Source: Parafrankia irregularis (GTDB lineage: Bacteria; Actinomycetota; Actinomycetes; Frankiales; Frankiaceae). From it: a stretch of DNA of 64,000 bases. The position numbers were made by a program, and so were the translations under genes. The DNA lies in assembly GCF_001536285.1 (NCBI RefSeq), contig NZ_FAOZ01000016.1:119076-183075 (forward strand). The letters are read 5' to 3'. This document shows, one piece after another, positions 10,220 through 19,553 of the stretch (its first letter is position 1; each line of letters starts with the position of its first letter). The notes beneath the pieces are model-generated. The model had not been told where the DNA came from, did not search any database, and saw nothing but the letters and a program-made list of their open reading frames with translations.

Positions 10220-11710
10220 ATGACCACCACGGCCGATCAGCCTGCTGTCTTAGTGACGCATCATCCGGCCACCGGTGCGGATGCCGCGTCCTATCCGGTC
10301 GCGGCGCCCGCCGACGTGCGCGCCGCGGTGGAGGCCGCCCGCGGCGCGGGCGAATGGTGGCGTTCCATCGGCTGGAAGCGCCGCCGCGCGCACCTGTCGG
10401 CGCTGCGCCTGGCGATGGTCCGTGAGGTCGACACCCTGGCCGGGATCATCCGCGCCGAGACCGGCAAGCCGTTCGACGACGCGGTGCTCGAGATCATGCT
10501 GGCCGTCGAGCACCTGGACTGGGCCGCCCGCAACGCCCGCGCGGTGCTGCGTCCCCGCAAGGTGCGCACGGGGCTGCTGGCCGCCAACCAGAAGGCCATC
10601 CTCGAATACGCGCCGTTCGGGGTCGTCGGGGTCATCGGTCCCTGGAACTACCCGCTCTACACGCCGATGGGCTCGATCTCCTACGCCCTGGCGGCGGGTA
10701 ACGCGGTGGTCTTCAAGCCCAGCGAGTACACCCCGGGTGTCGGGCGCTGGCTCGCCGACACGTGGGCGAAGCTGCTGCCCGCGCAGCCGGTGCTGCAGGT
10801 TGTCACCGGGTTCGGCGAGACGGGCGCCGCGCTGTGCGAGGCCGGCGTCGACAAGATCGCCTTCACCGGCTCGACGGCCACCGGCAAGCGGGTCATGGCC
10901 GCCTGCGCGCGCACCCTCACCCCGGTGGTGATCGAGGCGGGCGGCAAGGACGCGCTGATCGTCGCGGCCGACGCCGACCTCGACGCCGCGGCGAAGGCGG
11001 CGATCTTCGGCGGGATGGGCAACTCCGGCCAGACCTGCGCCGGAGTCGAGCGGGTCTTCGTCGTCGACACCGTGTACGACGACTTCGTCTCCCGGGTCAC
11101 CGCCCTCGCCTCCCGGGTGCGCCCCGGCGACGGCGAGGGTGACCACTACGGACCGATCACGATGCCCGCCCAGGTGGACATCATCCGCTCCCACATCTCC
11201 GACGCGCTGGGGCGCGGGGGGCGGGCCCTGGTCGGCGGGCTGGACGCGGTGAACGCGCCGTTCGTGGCGCCGGTGGTGCTTGTCGACGTGCCGTCCGACA
11301 GCCTCGCCGCGCGGGAGGAGACGTTCGGGCCGACCCTGGTCATCGACAAGGTCGCGGACCTCGACGAGGCCGTCCGCCGGGCGAACGACTCCCGCTTCGG
11401 GCTTGCCGCCTCGGTGTTCACCCGCAACCGCCGCAGTGGGCTCGACGTGGCGCGCCGGCTGCGCACCGGGGCCGCCTCCGTCAACAGCGTGCTCGGGTTC
11501 GCCTCGATCCCGGCGCTGCCCTTCGGTGGTGTCGGCGACTCCGGGTTCGGCCGCATCCACGGTGCGGACGGCCTGCGGGAGTTCAGCCGGCCGAAGGCGA
11601 TCACGAGCGTTCGCTTCGCGAGCCCCGTGGATCTGATGACACTGGAGCGTTCACCGAAGGCGGTGCCGAGCGCGCTGCGGATGTTCCGGCTGCGGCACGG
11701 GCGCCGGTGA
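10220..11710 (+). CDS. Aldehyde dehydrogenase (NAD(P)+-dependent)
   Basis: This 496-residue enzyme oxidises an aldehyde to the acid. It contains the conserved GVVGVIGPWNYPLYTP block, the cofactor motif FTGSTATGKRV, the general base Glu239 in VIEAGGKD and the catalytic Cys273 in NSGQTCAGVERV. The C-terminal ALPFGGVGDSGFGRIHG is also typical. It resembles succinate-semialdehyde or betaine-aldehyde type enzymes, but the substrate cannot be decided from sequence. The ATG at 10220 is preferred over upstream in-frame codons because AGGGG lies about 9 bases before it. The gene ends convergently with a GntR regulator. Confidence 0.92.
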   Translation: MTTTADQPAVLVTHHPATGADAASYPVAAPADVRAAVEAARGAGEWWRSIGWKRRRAHLSALRLAMVREVDTLAGIIRAETGKPFDDAVLEIMLAVEHLDWAARNARAVLRPRKVRTGLLAANQKAILEYAPFGVVGVIGPWNYPLYTPMGSISYALAAGNAVVFKPSEYTPGVGRWLADTWAKLLPAQPVLQVVTGFGETGAALCEAGVDKIAFTGSTATGKRVMAACARTLTPVVIEAGGKDALIVAADADLDAAAKAAIFGGMGNSGQTCAGVERVFVVDTVYDDFVSRVTALASRVRPGDGEGDHYGPITMPAQVDIIRSHISDALGRGGRALVGGLDAVNAPFVAPVVLVDVPSDSLAAREETFGPTLVIDKVADLDEAVRRANDSRFGLAASVFTRNRRSGLDVARRLRTGAASVNSVLGFASIPALPFGGVGDSGFGRIHGADGLREFSRPKAITSVRFASPVDLMTLERSPKAVPSALRMFRLRHGRR

Positions 11711-11721
11711 ACGGGCAGCGG

Positions 11722-11741
11722 GCCCGCTCCAGCGAGCGGGC
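11722..11741. terminator. Short hairpin terminator between convergent genes
   Basis: A perfect 8-bp stem, GCCCGCTC-CAGC-GAGCGGGC, lies just past the aldehyde dehydrogenase stop and before the end of the opposing GntR gene. It would act for both directions. Confidence 0.6.
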
Positions 11742-11796
11742 ACGGCTCCGGGCCCGGGCTCGGGCTCGTGGCCGGGCGCCCGTGCGGTTATCACCG

Positions 11797-12492
11797 TCAC
11801 CACATGCCGAGTTTGGCGAGGTGGTTGATGAGGCGGTCGGCGCCGTCGGTGAAGTGGCGGACGGTGATGGCGCGGGCTTCTTCGGTGTTCTTGTTCTCGA
11901 GTGCGGTGAGCAGGGCGTCGTGGCGTTGGAGCATGTCGGCGCGCCAGGCCTGGTCGGTGGAGTAGAAGCGGGCGGGTGTGTAGCGGTTGGCGGTGTGGAG
12001 GAACCAGGAGAGTTTGCGGGCGTGGGCGAGCCGGTTGATGACGCGGTGGAACTCGAACTCGAGTTGTTCTATCTGGTCGACGTTCTCGGTTTCCACGGCG
12101 TTGCGGAGTGCTTGTTGGATGTCGCGGAGCTGGGTGAGGTGTGGGGGGTCGATGGTGGTGGCCGCGCGGGCGGCGAGTTCGCCGGCGATGTGGCCCTGGA
12201 GGTTGAACAGGTCGCGGACGTCCTGTTGGGACAGGGGGGTGACGACGTAGCCGCGGCGGGGTTCGAGTTCGACCATGTCCTCGCTGCGCAGGCGTACGAG
12301 GGCTTCGCGGACGGGGGTGACGCTGACGCCGAGTTCGCGGGCGACGTCGTCGAGGCGGATGTACTGGCCGGGCCAGATCTCGCCGGACATGATGAGGTCG
12401 CGCAGGTGGGCGGCGACCTCGTCGGCGAGTTGGGGTGCTCGCGGCAGCGGGGTGCCGCGGCGGGTGCGTGGTGTTCCGGCTGGCCTGGTCAT
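11797..12492 (-). CDS. GntR-family transcriptional regulator, FCD (FadR) subfamily
   Basis: This DNA-binding regulator of 231 residues has the N-terminal GntR winged helix (about residues 20-88: LADEVAAHLRDLIMSGEIWPGQY, then LGVSVTPVREALVRLRSEDMVELEPRRGYVV) followed by an all-helical FCD effector domain with EFHRVINRLAH and RHDALLTALENKNTEEA. FCD regulators usually bind small carboxylates and repress nearby catabolic genes. The start at 12492 is taken because AGGAAGGG stands just upstream and the helix-turn-helix begins directly after. It uses more GAA and CAA codons than its neighbours. The nearest possible target is the convergent aldehyde dehydrogenase, but its own promoter is the more typical site. 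Confidence 0.9.
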   Translation of the reverse strand: MTRPAGTPRTRRGTPLPRAPQLADEVAAHLRDLIMSGEIWPGQYIRLDDVARELGVSVTPVREALVRLRSEDMVELEPRRGYVVTPLSQQDVRDLFNLQGHIAGELAARAATTIDPPHLTQLRDIQQALRNAVETENVDQIEQLEFEFHRVINRLAHARKLSWFLHTANRYTPARFYSTDQAWRADMLQRHDALLTALENKNTEEARAITVRHFTDGADRLINHLAKLGMW

Positions 12493-12559
12493 GTGCCGCC
12501 CTTCCTGGTCGCCCGCCGCGGGATGTGTGAGCGGCCGGTCGCAGCGCTGCCTATCAAAC

Positions 12560-12573
12560 ATATGAGATATGAG
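12560..12573. promoter_or_regulatory. Direct ATATGAG repeat upstream of the GntR gene
   Basis: Two abutting copies of ATATGAG (CTCATAT on the coding strand of the regulator), next to TATCAAACATATG, form a short AT-rich island about 70 bases upstream of the GntR start. It is a plausible promoter or autoregulatory operator. The remaining gap, to 13405, holds no gene or site I can support. Confidence 0.35.
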
Positions 12574-13405
12574 ACGGGTTGTGGTGGAACTGGGCGCCCA
12601 CCTGCCGCGCGGCGCGATCATCACTGCCACCACGAGGGCCGAGCTCGGCCGCGGGCGCTGGCCAAGCCACTCGGGAGAACCAGGATTTCCGAGTCGACCA
12701 GGCCGTCTGAGCCGACCGGGCTTCGCGGGACCGCCGGCCCGGCCGGGCCGACCCGGTCGGCCGCGCACATGTCGCGAACCGAGAGGGGGCCGGGTGTCGG
12801 CAGACCGGTGAGGGCTGATTCGGGTGACCTTTTCAGGCGGATGCGATGAGCCTTTTCTGTCCCGCGCTGCCAGGTAGGGGATGTCGCGATCCTGAGGTGA
12901 CGGTGGAAAGGGCTCGGTGTTCACTGATTGCCATGGAAGGTGATGGAATGCGTTAGGTAATGTTCGCCTTCGTTGAAAATGGGCCTGAACCTCTGGCGTC
13001 TGCCGTGGTGGCGTACTAGATTCGCCTGGGATCCCAGAACCAGCTCCGACCGCCAGCCCAATGGAAATCGGCCGTGGCGCCGCGGTACCACGGTACGAAA
13101 GGCCGCCGGCTGACCGGTCTCGGAAGCGCTCATCCTCACCTGACCAGTGTCTTCTTCTGCCTGGCCGGGCGGGAACGCGCTTTTCGGATTCGATTCATCG
13201 ACCATGCCCGCCGCCATCCCCGGTAAGTTCTGTCGCGCACGAAAACCCGTCCAGAAACAAGCCTTGCGCAATGCCCGGAACGTCGAATAACGTACTGGCA
13301 GTCGCCGCTCGTCAAACGAGTGGCCCTCCCCATTTGTTGGCGTGCTGCGTCGCTGTGATGCAGCAGGATTCCCTCGTGCTGTCGCTCTCGGGAAGCAGGT
13401 AAAAA

Positions 13406-14608
13406 ATGAGCAATCTCCATCGGCGAGGTGTCCTGACCTTAGGCGCCGCGCTCGGTCTGGTCGGCGTCGCGGACGTGCTTCCGGCCTGGAGCGCCGTCGG
13501 CGGCGCGACCAGTTCCGGCACTCCTGCCAACTGGGTCTGGGACCCCGAGATCGACCAGATCATGGCCAACGTGTTCGACAACGGCCAGGTGGCCGCGGTC
13601 AACACGGCCATCCGTCCGTGGGTGGACAACAACGACCCACTGCCGACCGGTCTGCCGGCGCCCCTCGCCACCTGGCTGCAGAACCACAACAAGCTGCCGG
13701 CGTGGGCCGACATGACCAAGCTGAAGCGGGCCGCCGACTTCAACCGGCGCAAGGACACCTACCTGTTCATGCTGTACGGGCTCGGCAGCGGCATCATGAG
13801 CACGGTCATCCCGCGCGAGGCGAAGTCGGTGTACTGGTCCAAGGGCGGCGCCGACATGAAGGACCGCGCGGCGAAGACCTTCACCTTCGGGTACGACCTG
13901 AGCCAGCTGGCCGCGTTCGAACCGAGCGGCCAGTTCATCGTCACCGCCAACAAGACGCGGCTGGTGCACGCCACCGTCCGTCACATCCTGCCGACGCTGC
14001 CGAACTGGCTGGCGGTGGCTGACGAGCCGAACAAGATCCCGATCAGCAACGCGGACATCCTCGTCACCTTCCACAGCCTGGGCACCTTCGTGCACTCCAA
14101 GCTGAAGGAGTGGAAGGTCCCGATGTCGGCCGCCGACGAGGAGGCCTTCCTCCACTCGTGGCAGGTCGCCATCTCGTTGCTCGGCGTGCGGGACGAGTAC
14201 ATCCCGGCGACGTGGAACGACGCGCACGCCCAGGCTGCGCAGGTGCTCACGCCGATCCTCACGCACACCTTCGAGGGCCAGGAGCTCGCCGAGGTTCTGC
14301 TCGGTCTCGTCTCCGAGGTCGACCTGGGCCTCACCCGCGGCTTCCTCAACGAGTTCACCCGTTACGTGCTCGGCGACCAGATCGCCAACTGGCTCAGCCT
14401 GCCCCGCGACTACATCTCGGCCGGCATCATCAAGATCGGCTGGCCGTCGTACATCGCCTTCCGTGAGGGGCTGCTGCCGCTCATGCCGGCCAACTTCTAC
14501 CTGTTCGACCAGCTCATCCGCGCCATCGCCATGGCGTTCCTCAACGGGGGCACCTCGACCCAGACCACTCCGATCGAGATCCCCGACATGAACCGCCCGA
14601 CCTCCTGA
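13406..14608 (+). CDS. Tat-exported DUF2236/Lcp-type oxygenase
   Basis: The 400-residue protein begins with a twin-arginine signal (LHRRGVLTLGAALGLVG) ending near residue 30, so it is folded before export. The body matches the latex-clearing protein / ER-bound oxygenase (DUF2236) fold: WDPEIDQIM, LPAWADMTKLKRAADF, IPREAKSVYW (Arg137 and Lys140, resembling the R-x-x-K of Lcp enzymes) and TRLVHATVRH, with His188 and His193 as candidate heme ligands. Lcp enzymes are b-type heme dioxygenases that cleave poly(cis-1,4-isoprene). Whether this one does is inference. The start has purines (GGAAGCAGG) upstream, and a clear terminator follows. Confidence 0.75.
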   Translation: MSNLHRRGVLTLGAALGLVGVADVLPAWSAVGGATSSGTPANWVWDPEIDQIMANVFDNGQVAAVNTAIRPWVDNNDPLPTGLPAPLATWLQNHNKLPAWADMTKLKRAADFNRRKDTYLFMLYGLGSGIMSTVIPREAKSVYWSKGGADMKDRAAKTFTFGYDLSQLAAFEPSGQFIVTANKTRLVHATVRHILPTLPNWLAVADEPNKIPISNADILVTFHSLGTFVHSKLKEWKVPMSAADEEAFLHSWQVAISLLGVRDEYIPATWNDAHAQAAQVLTPILTHTFEGQELAEVLLGLVSEVDLGLTRGFLNEFTRYVLGDQIANWLSLPRDYISAGIIKIGWPSYIAFREGLLPLMPANFYLFDQLIRAIAMAFLNGGTSTQTTPIEIPDMNRPTS

Positions 14609-14627
14609 CCTCAGGCACCGATTCACG

Positions 14628-14664
14628 GCAGATGCCCCGCAGCCCGGCGCCGCGGGGCATCTGC
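14628..14664. terminator. Terminator after the Lcp-like gene
   Basis: A perfect 13-bp stem, GCAGATGCCCCGC against GCGGGGCATCTGC, with an 11-base loop, lies 20 bases after the stop codon. Confidence 0.88.
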
Positions 14665-14723
14665 GCTGTCGGCAACAGCCGACGCGGCGACATCCAGCCT
14701 GACTCGCACTATGGTCGAGGATC

Positions 14724-15251
14724 ATGCGGAACGCGTATTGCTCCCACTGCGGTACGAAATACCAGGCCGACGCGGGCTGGCCACGGCTGTGCGCCGACTG
14801 CGGTGAGACCACGTGGCGCAACCCGTCTCCGGTCGGGGTGGCGCTGGTGCCCGTCGTCGAGCCTGACGGCGGGCACGGCCTGGTGGTGATCCGCCGTGAC
14901 ATCGACCCGGGTCGCGGCGAGCTGGCGCTGCCCGGCGGCTTCATGGATGTCGGCGAGAGCTGGCAGGAGGCTGTCGTACGGGAGCTCCGTGAGGAGACGG
15001 GAATCCTCGCGGACGCCGCAGACGTCAGCCTGTTCGACGCGCACAGCGCCACCGACGGCTCGGTGCTGCTGCTCTTCGGCCTCCTGCCCGAGCGGCCCTG
15101 GGCCGACCTGCCGCCGGTGACGGCGACGGATGAGACGACGGAGTGGCTGGTCGTCACCCAGCCGCAGCCGCTGGTGTTCCCGACCCACACCGACGCGCTG
15201 GCGTCCTACTTCGCCCGCCTCGCCGGCCAGGTGTCAGCCTCCACCACCTGA
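14724..15251 (+). CDS. Nudix hydrolase with N-terminal zinc ribbon
   Basis: The 175-residue protein has four cysteines (C6, C9, C23, C26) forming a zinc ribbon, then a Nudix fold. The Nudix box runs from Gly72 to Ile94 and fits GX5EX7REUXEEXGU exactly (Glu78, REL at 86-88, Glu90, Glu91). The layout resembles NADH pyrophosphatase-like and ADP-ribose-type hydrolases of actinobacteria, which cleave nucleoside diphosphates linked to another group. The exact substrate is not clear. It is convergent with nifJ, only 44 bases away. Confidence 0.88.
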   Translation: MRNAYCSHCGTKYQADAGWPRLCADCGETTWRNPSPVGVALVPVVEPDGGHGLVVIRRDIDPGRGELALPGGFMDVGESWQEAVVRELREETGILADAADVSLFDAHSATDGSVLLLFGLLPERPWADLPPVTATDETTEWLVVTQPQPLVFPTHTDALASYFARLAGQVSASTT

Positions 15252-15295
15252 CCGGCGAATCCGGGGGACCCGCGGGCTGCGTCAGCTGTCCGCTG

Positions 15296-18200
15296 TCAGC
15301 TGTCGGAGGCGGGCCCGCGGCCCTGCGCGGCCTCGCGCTCGTAGTTGCGCCACCGGCCCAGGATGTCGCTCTGCGCGAGCTCCTCCAGCCGGCCGGCCTC
15401 CGCCGGGTTGGCCCGGCTGAGGCGGGTGAACCGGGACTCGGCCGCCGCGAACTCGCTGAACGGGATCGACGGCGCCCGGGAGTCCAGCGAGAACGGCTGC
15501 TCCTCCTCGCGCGGGTCGAACCGGTACAGCGGCCAGTACCCGGACCGCACCGCCCGCTTCTGGTGCTCCATCCCGGCGGTCATGTTGATGCCGTGGGCGA
15601 TGCAGTGGCTGTAGGCGATGATCAACGACGGGCCGTTCCAGCTCGCCGCGTCGTTGAACGCCTTCACGGTGTGCGCGTCGTTGGCGCCGAGGGCCACCTG
15701 CGCGACGTACACGTCGCCGTAGGCCGCCGCGACCAGGCCGAGGTCCTTCTTGCGGGTCCGCTTGCCGCCGACCGCGAACTTCGCGACCGCTGCCCGCGGC
15801 GTCGACTTCGACGCCTGCCCGCCGGTGTTCGAATACCCCTCGGTGTCGAGGACGAGCACGTTGACGTCACGCCCGGAGGCGAGCACGTGGTCGAGGCCGC
15901 CGAAGCCGATGTCGTACGCCCACCCGTCGCCGCCGACGATCCACACGCTCTTCTCGACCAGGTCGTCGAGCAGGGCGTCCAGCCGCCCGGCGTGCTCCAT
16001 GCCCGCCAGCCGGCGCCGCAGCTCGGCCACCCGGGCGCGCTGGTCGGCGATGCCGGCCTCGGTCGACTGGTCGGCGTCCAGGATCGCCCCGATGAGCTGG
16101 TCGCCGACCAGGGCGCCCTCGGCGCGCAGCAGCCGGCGGGCCTCCCGGGCCCGGGCGTCGAGCGCGAGCCGCATCCCCAATCCGAACTCGGCGTTATCTT
16201 CAAACAAGGAGTTAGCCCATGCCGGCCCTCGGCCCTCGGCGTTGGTCGTCCACGGTGTCGTCGGCAGGTTGCCGCCGTAGATCGACGAGCAGCCGGTGGC
16301 GTTCGCGACCATGATGCGGTCACCGAACAGCTGGGTGAGCAGCTTCAGGTAGGGCGACTCGCCGCAGCCGGCGCAGGCCCCGGAGAACTCGAACAGCGGC
16401 TCCCGCAGCTGCGACCCGCGCACGGTCGTCGCCGAAGCCAGCGCCGGCTCCACTGCGGGCAGCGTCTCGTGGAACGCCCAGCTGGCCCGCTCCTCGACGA
16501 AGCGTGACGCCGCGTCGACCATGTCGAGGGCACGATGGTCGGGCATCTCGCGGCTCTTCGCCGGGCACGCCTCGACGCAGACCCCGCAGCCGGTGCAGTC
16601 GTCCGGCGCGACCTGGATGGTGAGGCGGTAGTCGCCCAGGCGCGGGTCCTTCGGCCGGGTGTGGCGGAACGTCGCCGGCGCGTCGGCGAGCCGTGCCGGG
16701 TCGAACAGCGTCATCCGGATCGCCGCGTGCGGGCAGACGATCGCGCACTTGCCGCAGCTGACGCACAGCTCGGCGTCCCACACCGGCAGTTCCCGGGCGA
16801 TACCGCGCTTCTCGTACCGGGCCGTCCCCACCGGGAAGGTGCCGTCGGCGGGCAGCGCGCTGACCGGCAGCTGGTCGCCCTCACCGGCCATGATCCGCGC
16901 GGTGACCGTCCGGACGAACTCGGGCACGTTCCCGGTCAGCCGCGGGCGCGGCTGCCCGCTGACCACGCGGCCGCGCAGATCCACCTCGTGCAGCGCGCCC
17001 AGCGCACCGTCGATCGCCGCCATGTTGCGCCGCAGGACGTCCTCACCCCGCTTGTACTGCGCGGCGCGCACGCCCTCCTTGACCGCCTCGACCGCCGCCT
17101 CGGCCTCGAACAGCCCGGACAGCCGCAGGTAGCAGGTCTGCAGCACCGGGCTGACGATGCCGGGAATGCCCGCCGCCGCCGCCACCTGGTCGGCGTCGAC
17201 GACGAACAGCCGCGCATCCTTCTCCAGCAGATGCCGCTGCGCCTCGGCGGGCAGCCGGTCCCACACCCGGTCCGGCGGGTAGGCGGTGTTGAGCAGCACC
17301 GTGGCACCGCGCCCGGCCACCGTCAGGACGTCGACCCGTTCCAGCAACGACGACTGATGGCAGGCGACGTACTGGGCGTCGCGGATCAGCCAGGGCGCGT
17401 CCACCGGCCGCGGCGCCAGCCGCAGGTGCGACACCGTCATCGAACCGGACTTCTTCGAGTCGAAGACGAAGTACGCCTGCGCGTGCAGCGGCGTGTGGTC
17501 GCCGACGATGCCGGCCGTGGTCCGGGTCGCGCCGACGGTGCCGTCGCTGCCCAGTCCGTAGAAGACGGCGCGCAGGACGTCGTCGGCCTCCGCCGGGAAG
17601 CCGGCCTCGTCCACCGGCAGCGAAAGATGGGTGACGTCGTCGTCGATGCCGACCGTCGCCTCGCGCCGCGGGTTCTCCCGGGTCAGCTCGTCGAACACGG
17701 CCGCCGCCATCGCGGGCGTGAACTCCTTGGAGGCGAGCCCGTAGCGGGCGCCGATGACCCGCGGCATCCGCTCCGGCCGCTCCGCGAGGGCCGCGATGAC
17801 ATCGAGGCGCAGCGGCTCGCCGGCGGCACCCGGCTCCTTCGTCCGGTCGAGGACGGCGATCGTGCGCACCGTCGGCGGCAGGCAGGCGAGGAACGCCCCG
17901 GTGTCGAACGGCCGGTACAGCCGGACCTGGACGAACCCGACCCGCTCACCGCGGTCGACCAGCCGGCTGACGGCGTCCCGCACCGCCGACCGGCCCGAAC
18001 CCATGATCACCACGACCCGCTCGGCCTGCGGGTGCCCGTGGTACTCGAACAGCCGGTAGGCCCGGCCGGTTGCCGCGGCCAGCTGGTCCATGGCCTGCTG
18101 GACCGCGCCCGGGACCGCGGCGTAGTACGCGTTCGCCGCCTCCCGGGACTGGAAGAACGTGTCCGGGTCCTGGGTGGTGCCGCGGATCACCGGCCGGTCC

Positions 18201-18838
18201 GGGGACAGCGCCCGGAGCCGGTGCGCCTCGACGTGCCCGTCGGCCAGCAGCCCGGCCAGTGTCGGGTCGTCGATCAGCGTGACCTCGTTCAGCTCGTGCG
18301 AGGTACGGAAACCGTCGAAGAAGTGCAGGAACGGAACACGGGTCTGCATGGTCGCGGCATGCGCGACCGCGGCGAGGTCGTGCGCCTCCTGCGGGGAGGC
18401 CGACGACAGCATGGCGAAGCCGGTCGACCGGGCCGCCATCACGTCGCTGTGGTCGCCGAAGATCGACAGTGCCTGTGTGGCCAGCGTCCGGGCGGCGACA
18501 TGCAGAACCATCGGCGTCAGCTCGCCGGCGATCTTGAACATGTTCGGCAGCATCAGCAGGAGCCCCTGCGACGCGGTGAAGGTGGTGGACAGCGCACCCG
18601 CCTGCAGCGCACCGTGCACGGCGCCGGCGGCACCACCCTCACTCTGCAGCTGCACCACCTCGGGCACCCCGCCCCACAGGTTCGGGCGTCCCGCCGCGGC
18701 CCACACGTCGGCGAGCTCGCCCATCCCCGAGGCCGGAGTGATCGGGTAGATGGCGATGACCTCGCTCGCCCGGTAGGCAACGGACGTGGCCGCCTCGTTG
18801 CCGTCGATCGTCTTCTGCCCCATGGAGCCAGAGTGCAT
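15296..18838 (-). CDS. nifJ: Pyruvate:ferredoxin (flavodoxin) oxidoreductase
   Basis: This single-chain enzyme of about 1180 residues converts pyruvate and CoA to acetyl-CoA and CO2 while reducing ferredoxin or flavodoxin. All expected domains are present in order: an N-terminal domain (KTIDGNEAATSVAYRASEVIAIYPITPAS), a CoA/gamma domain, two 4Fe-4S motifs (CVSCGKCAIVCP near residue 690, CTGCGVCVEACP near 750), CAGCGESPYLK for the third cluster, and the thiamine diphosphate site GDGWAYDIGFGG near 965. The fused organisation and length match NifJ of diazotrophs. In an otherwise aerobic actinomycete it fits electron supply to nitrogenase, as proposed for Frankia; no nif genes lie in the window. 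The start at 18838 is uncertain; 18823 is an alternative. Confidence 0.93.
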   Translation of the reverse strand: MHSGSMGQKTIDGNEAATSVAYRASEVIAIYPITPASGMGELADVWAAAGRPNLWGGVPEVVQLQSEGGAAGAVHGALQAGALSTTFTASQGLLLMLPNMFKIAGELTPMVLHVAARTLATQALSIFGDHSDVMAARSTGFAMLSSASPQEAHDLAAVAHAATMQTRVPFLHFFDGFRTSHELNEVTLIDDPTLAGLLADGHVEAHRLRALSPDRPVIRGTTQDPDTFFQSREAANAYYAAVPGAVQQAMDQLAAATGRAYRLFEYHGHPQAERVVVIMGSGRSAVRDAVSRLVDRGERVGFVQVRLYRPFDTGAFLACLPPTVRTIAVLDRTKEPGAAGEPLRLDVIAALAERPERMPRVIGARYGLASKEFTPAMAAAVFDELTRENPRREATVGIDDDVTHLSLPVDEAGFPAEADDVLRAVFYGLGSDGTVGATRTTAGIVGDHTPLHAQAYFVFDSKKSGSMTVSHLRLAPRPVDAPWLIRDAQYVACHQSSLLERVDVLTVAGRGATVLLNTAYPPDRVWDRLPAEAQRHLLEKDARLFVVDADQVAAAAGIPGIVSPVLQTCYLRLSGLFEAEAAVEAVKEGVRAAQYKRGEDVLRRNMAAIDGALGALHEVDLRGRVVSGQPRPRLTGNVPEFVRTVTARIMAGEGDQLPVSALPADGTFPVGTARYEKRGIARELPVWDAELCVSCGKCAIVCPHAAIRMTLFDPARLADAPATFRHTRPKDPRLGDYRLTIQVAPDDCTGCGVCVEACPAKSREMPDHRALDMVDAASRFVEERASWAFHETLPAVEPALASATTVRGSQLREPLFEFSGACAGCGESPYLKLLTQLFGDRIMVANATGCSSIYGGNLPTTPWTTNAEGRGPAWANSLFEDNAEFGLGMRLALDARAREARRLLRAEGALVGDQLIGAILDADQSTEAGIADQRARVAELRRRLAGMEHAGRLDALLDDLVEKSVWIVGGDGWAYDIGFGGLDHVLASGRDVNVLVLDTEGYSNTGGQASKSTPRAAVAKFAVGGKRTRKKDLGLVAAAYGDVYVAQVALGANDAHTVKAFNDAASWNGPSLIIAYSHCIAHGINMTAGMEHQKRAVRSGYWPLYRFDPREEEQPFSLDSRAPSIPFSEFAAAESRFTRLSRANPAEAGRLEELAQSDILGRWRNYEREAAQGRGPASDS

Positions 18839-19553
18839 GGACCGGGGCCGCGTCAGCCGAGGACATCGGCCCTCATTCCCGGGACTGATCTCCCAGGGCC
18901 CGCCCGACGGACCGCGCTCCGCGCCGGGACGGAGATCACGGCTCGTCACCTGCCGGATGGCCTCGCGTCCTGCTCAGGCCCGCTCACCGTCCTGCTCGGC
19001 CCGGCTCGGTGTACCGCCGCGTCCGCCGGAATCCGCCAGCGCATCTGCACAGGAATATGCGAAAGCATCGTATGGTGATCCGGATAAGGGGATCTGGCCG
19101 GCGAGGAGAAGACGAACCGGGAGAACTCCGAATTTCTGGTCGGGTAGGTGGTCCGTATCGGTCGGGCAGCGAGGTATGCGGACCCCTATAAGGTCCCTGT
19201 AGGGGCACCGGACCCGCCGGTCGGCCCGGTGGGGTGTCGGATTGGCCAGGTGGGCGGGGGGTTTCCGGGCAGGATGGTCCGGATGTCGATCTAGGCCCTC
19301 TGATTAGGGGTCGTCGGTCGCCGCAGGGGTGCGTCGGTTTAGGGGTTCCGAGCGGTCGACGACGATTCCTATCGTCTGCCGGGTGACGACACGCGTGCCC
19401 GGCCGGGGCGGGTTATCGGGATCGGAGAACCCCTTGGCCGGGCCCCGTCGCTCATCCGCCGACGGCTCCGGTGTCGCTGCCGCCGTCCCTGACCGTCCCG
19501 GTGTCGGTGGCGCGGATGTCGGCGGCGGCGCGGGGGCGACGCCTGGTTCGGGC
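18839..19553. other. Upstream regulatory region of nifJ and the PKS operon
   Basis: No gene is supported in this stretch of about 700 bases between divergent nifJ and the PKS operon. It must contain promoters for both. The right half carries a set of CCCCTA/TAGGGG boxes described separately. A longer in-frame thioesterase start (GTG at 19329) falls inside those boxes and is therefore less likely. Confidence 0.4.
19182..19346. promoter_or_regulatory. Cluster of TTAGGGGT-type boxes upstream of the PKS operon
   Basis: ACCCCTA (19182-19188) faces TAGGGG (19200-19205) as an inverted pair. Then TTAGGGGT occurs at 19304-19311 and again at 19339-19346, with AGGGGT between them at 19325-19330. The AGGGGT cores start at 19306, 19325 and 19341, spaced 19 and 16 bases. 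The same octamer recurs upstream of the flavoprotein gene at 55659. This pattern fits binding sites of a pathway activator, but the protein is not known. Confidence 0.5.

Noticed and set aside
12921..13420. Small minus-strand frames in the gap before the Lcp-like gene
   Set aside because: No ribosome binding site, no domain, and codon use unlike the neighbouring genes.
15143..16507. Long plus-strand open frame (454 codons) opposite nifJ
   Set aside because: It is a mirror of the nifJ coding strand; the product is Arg/Val/Gly-rich without domains, while the opposite strand encodes a complete enzyme.
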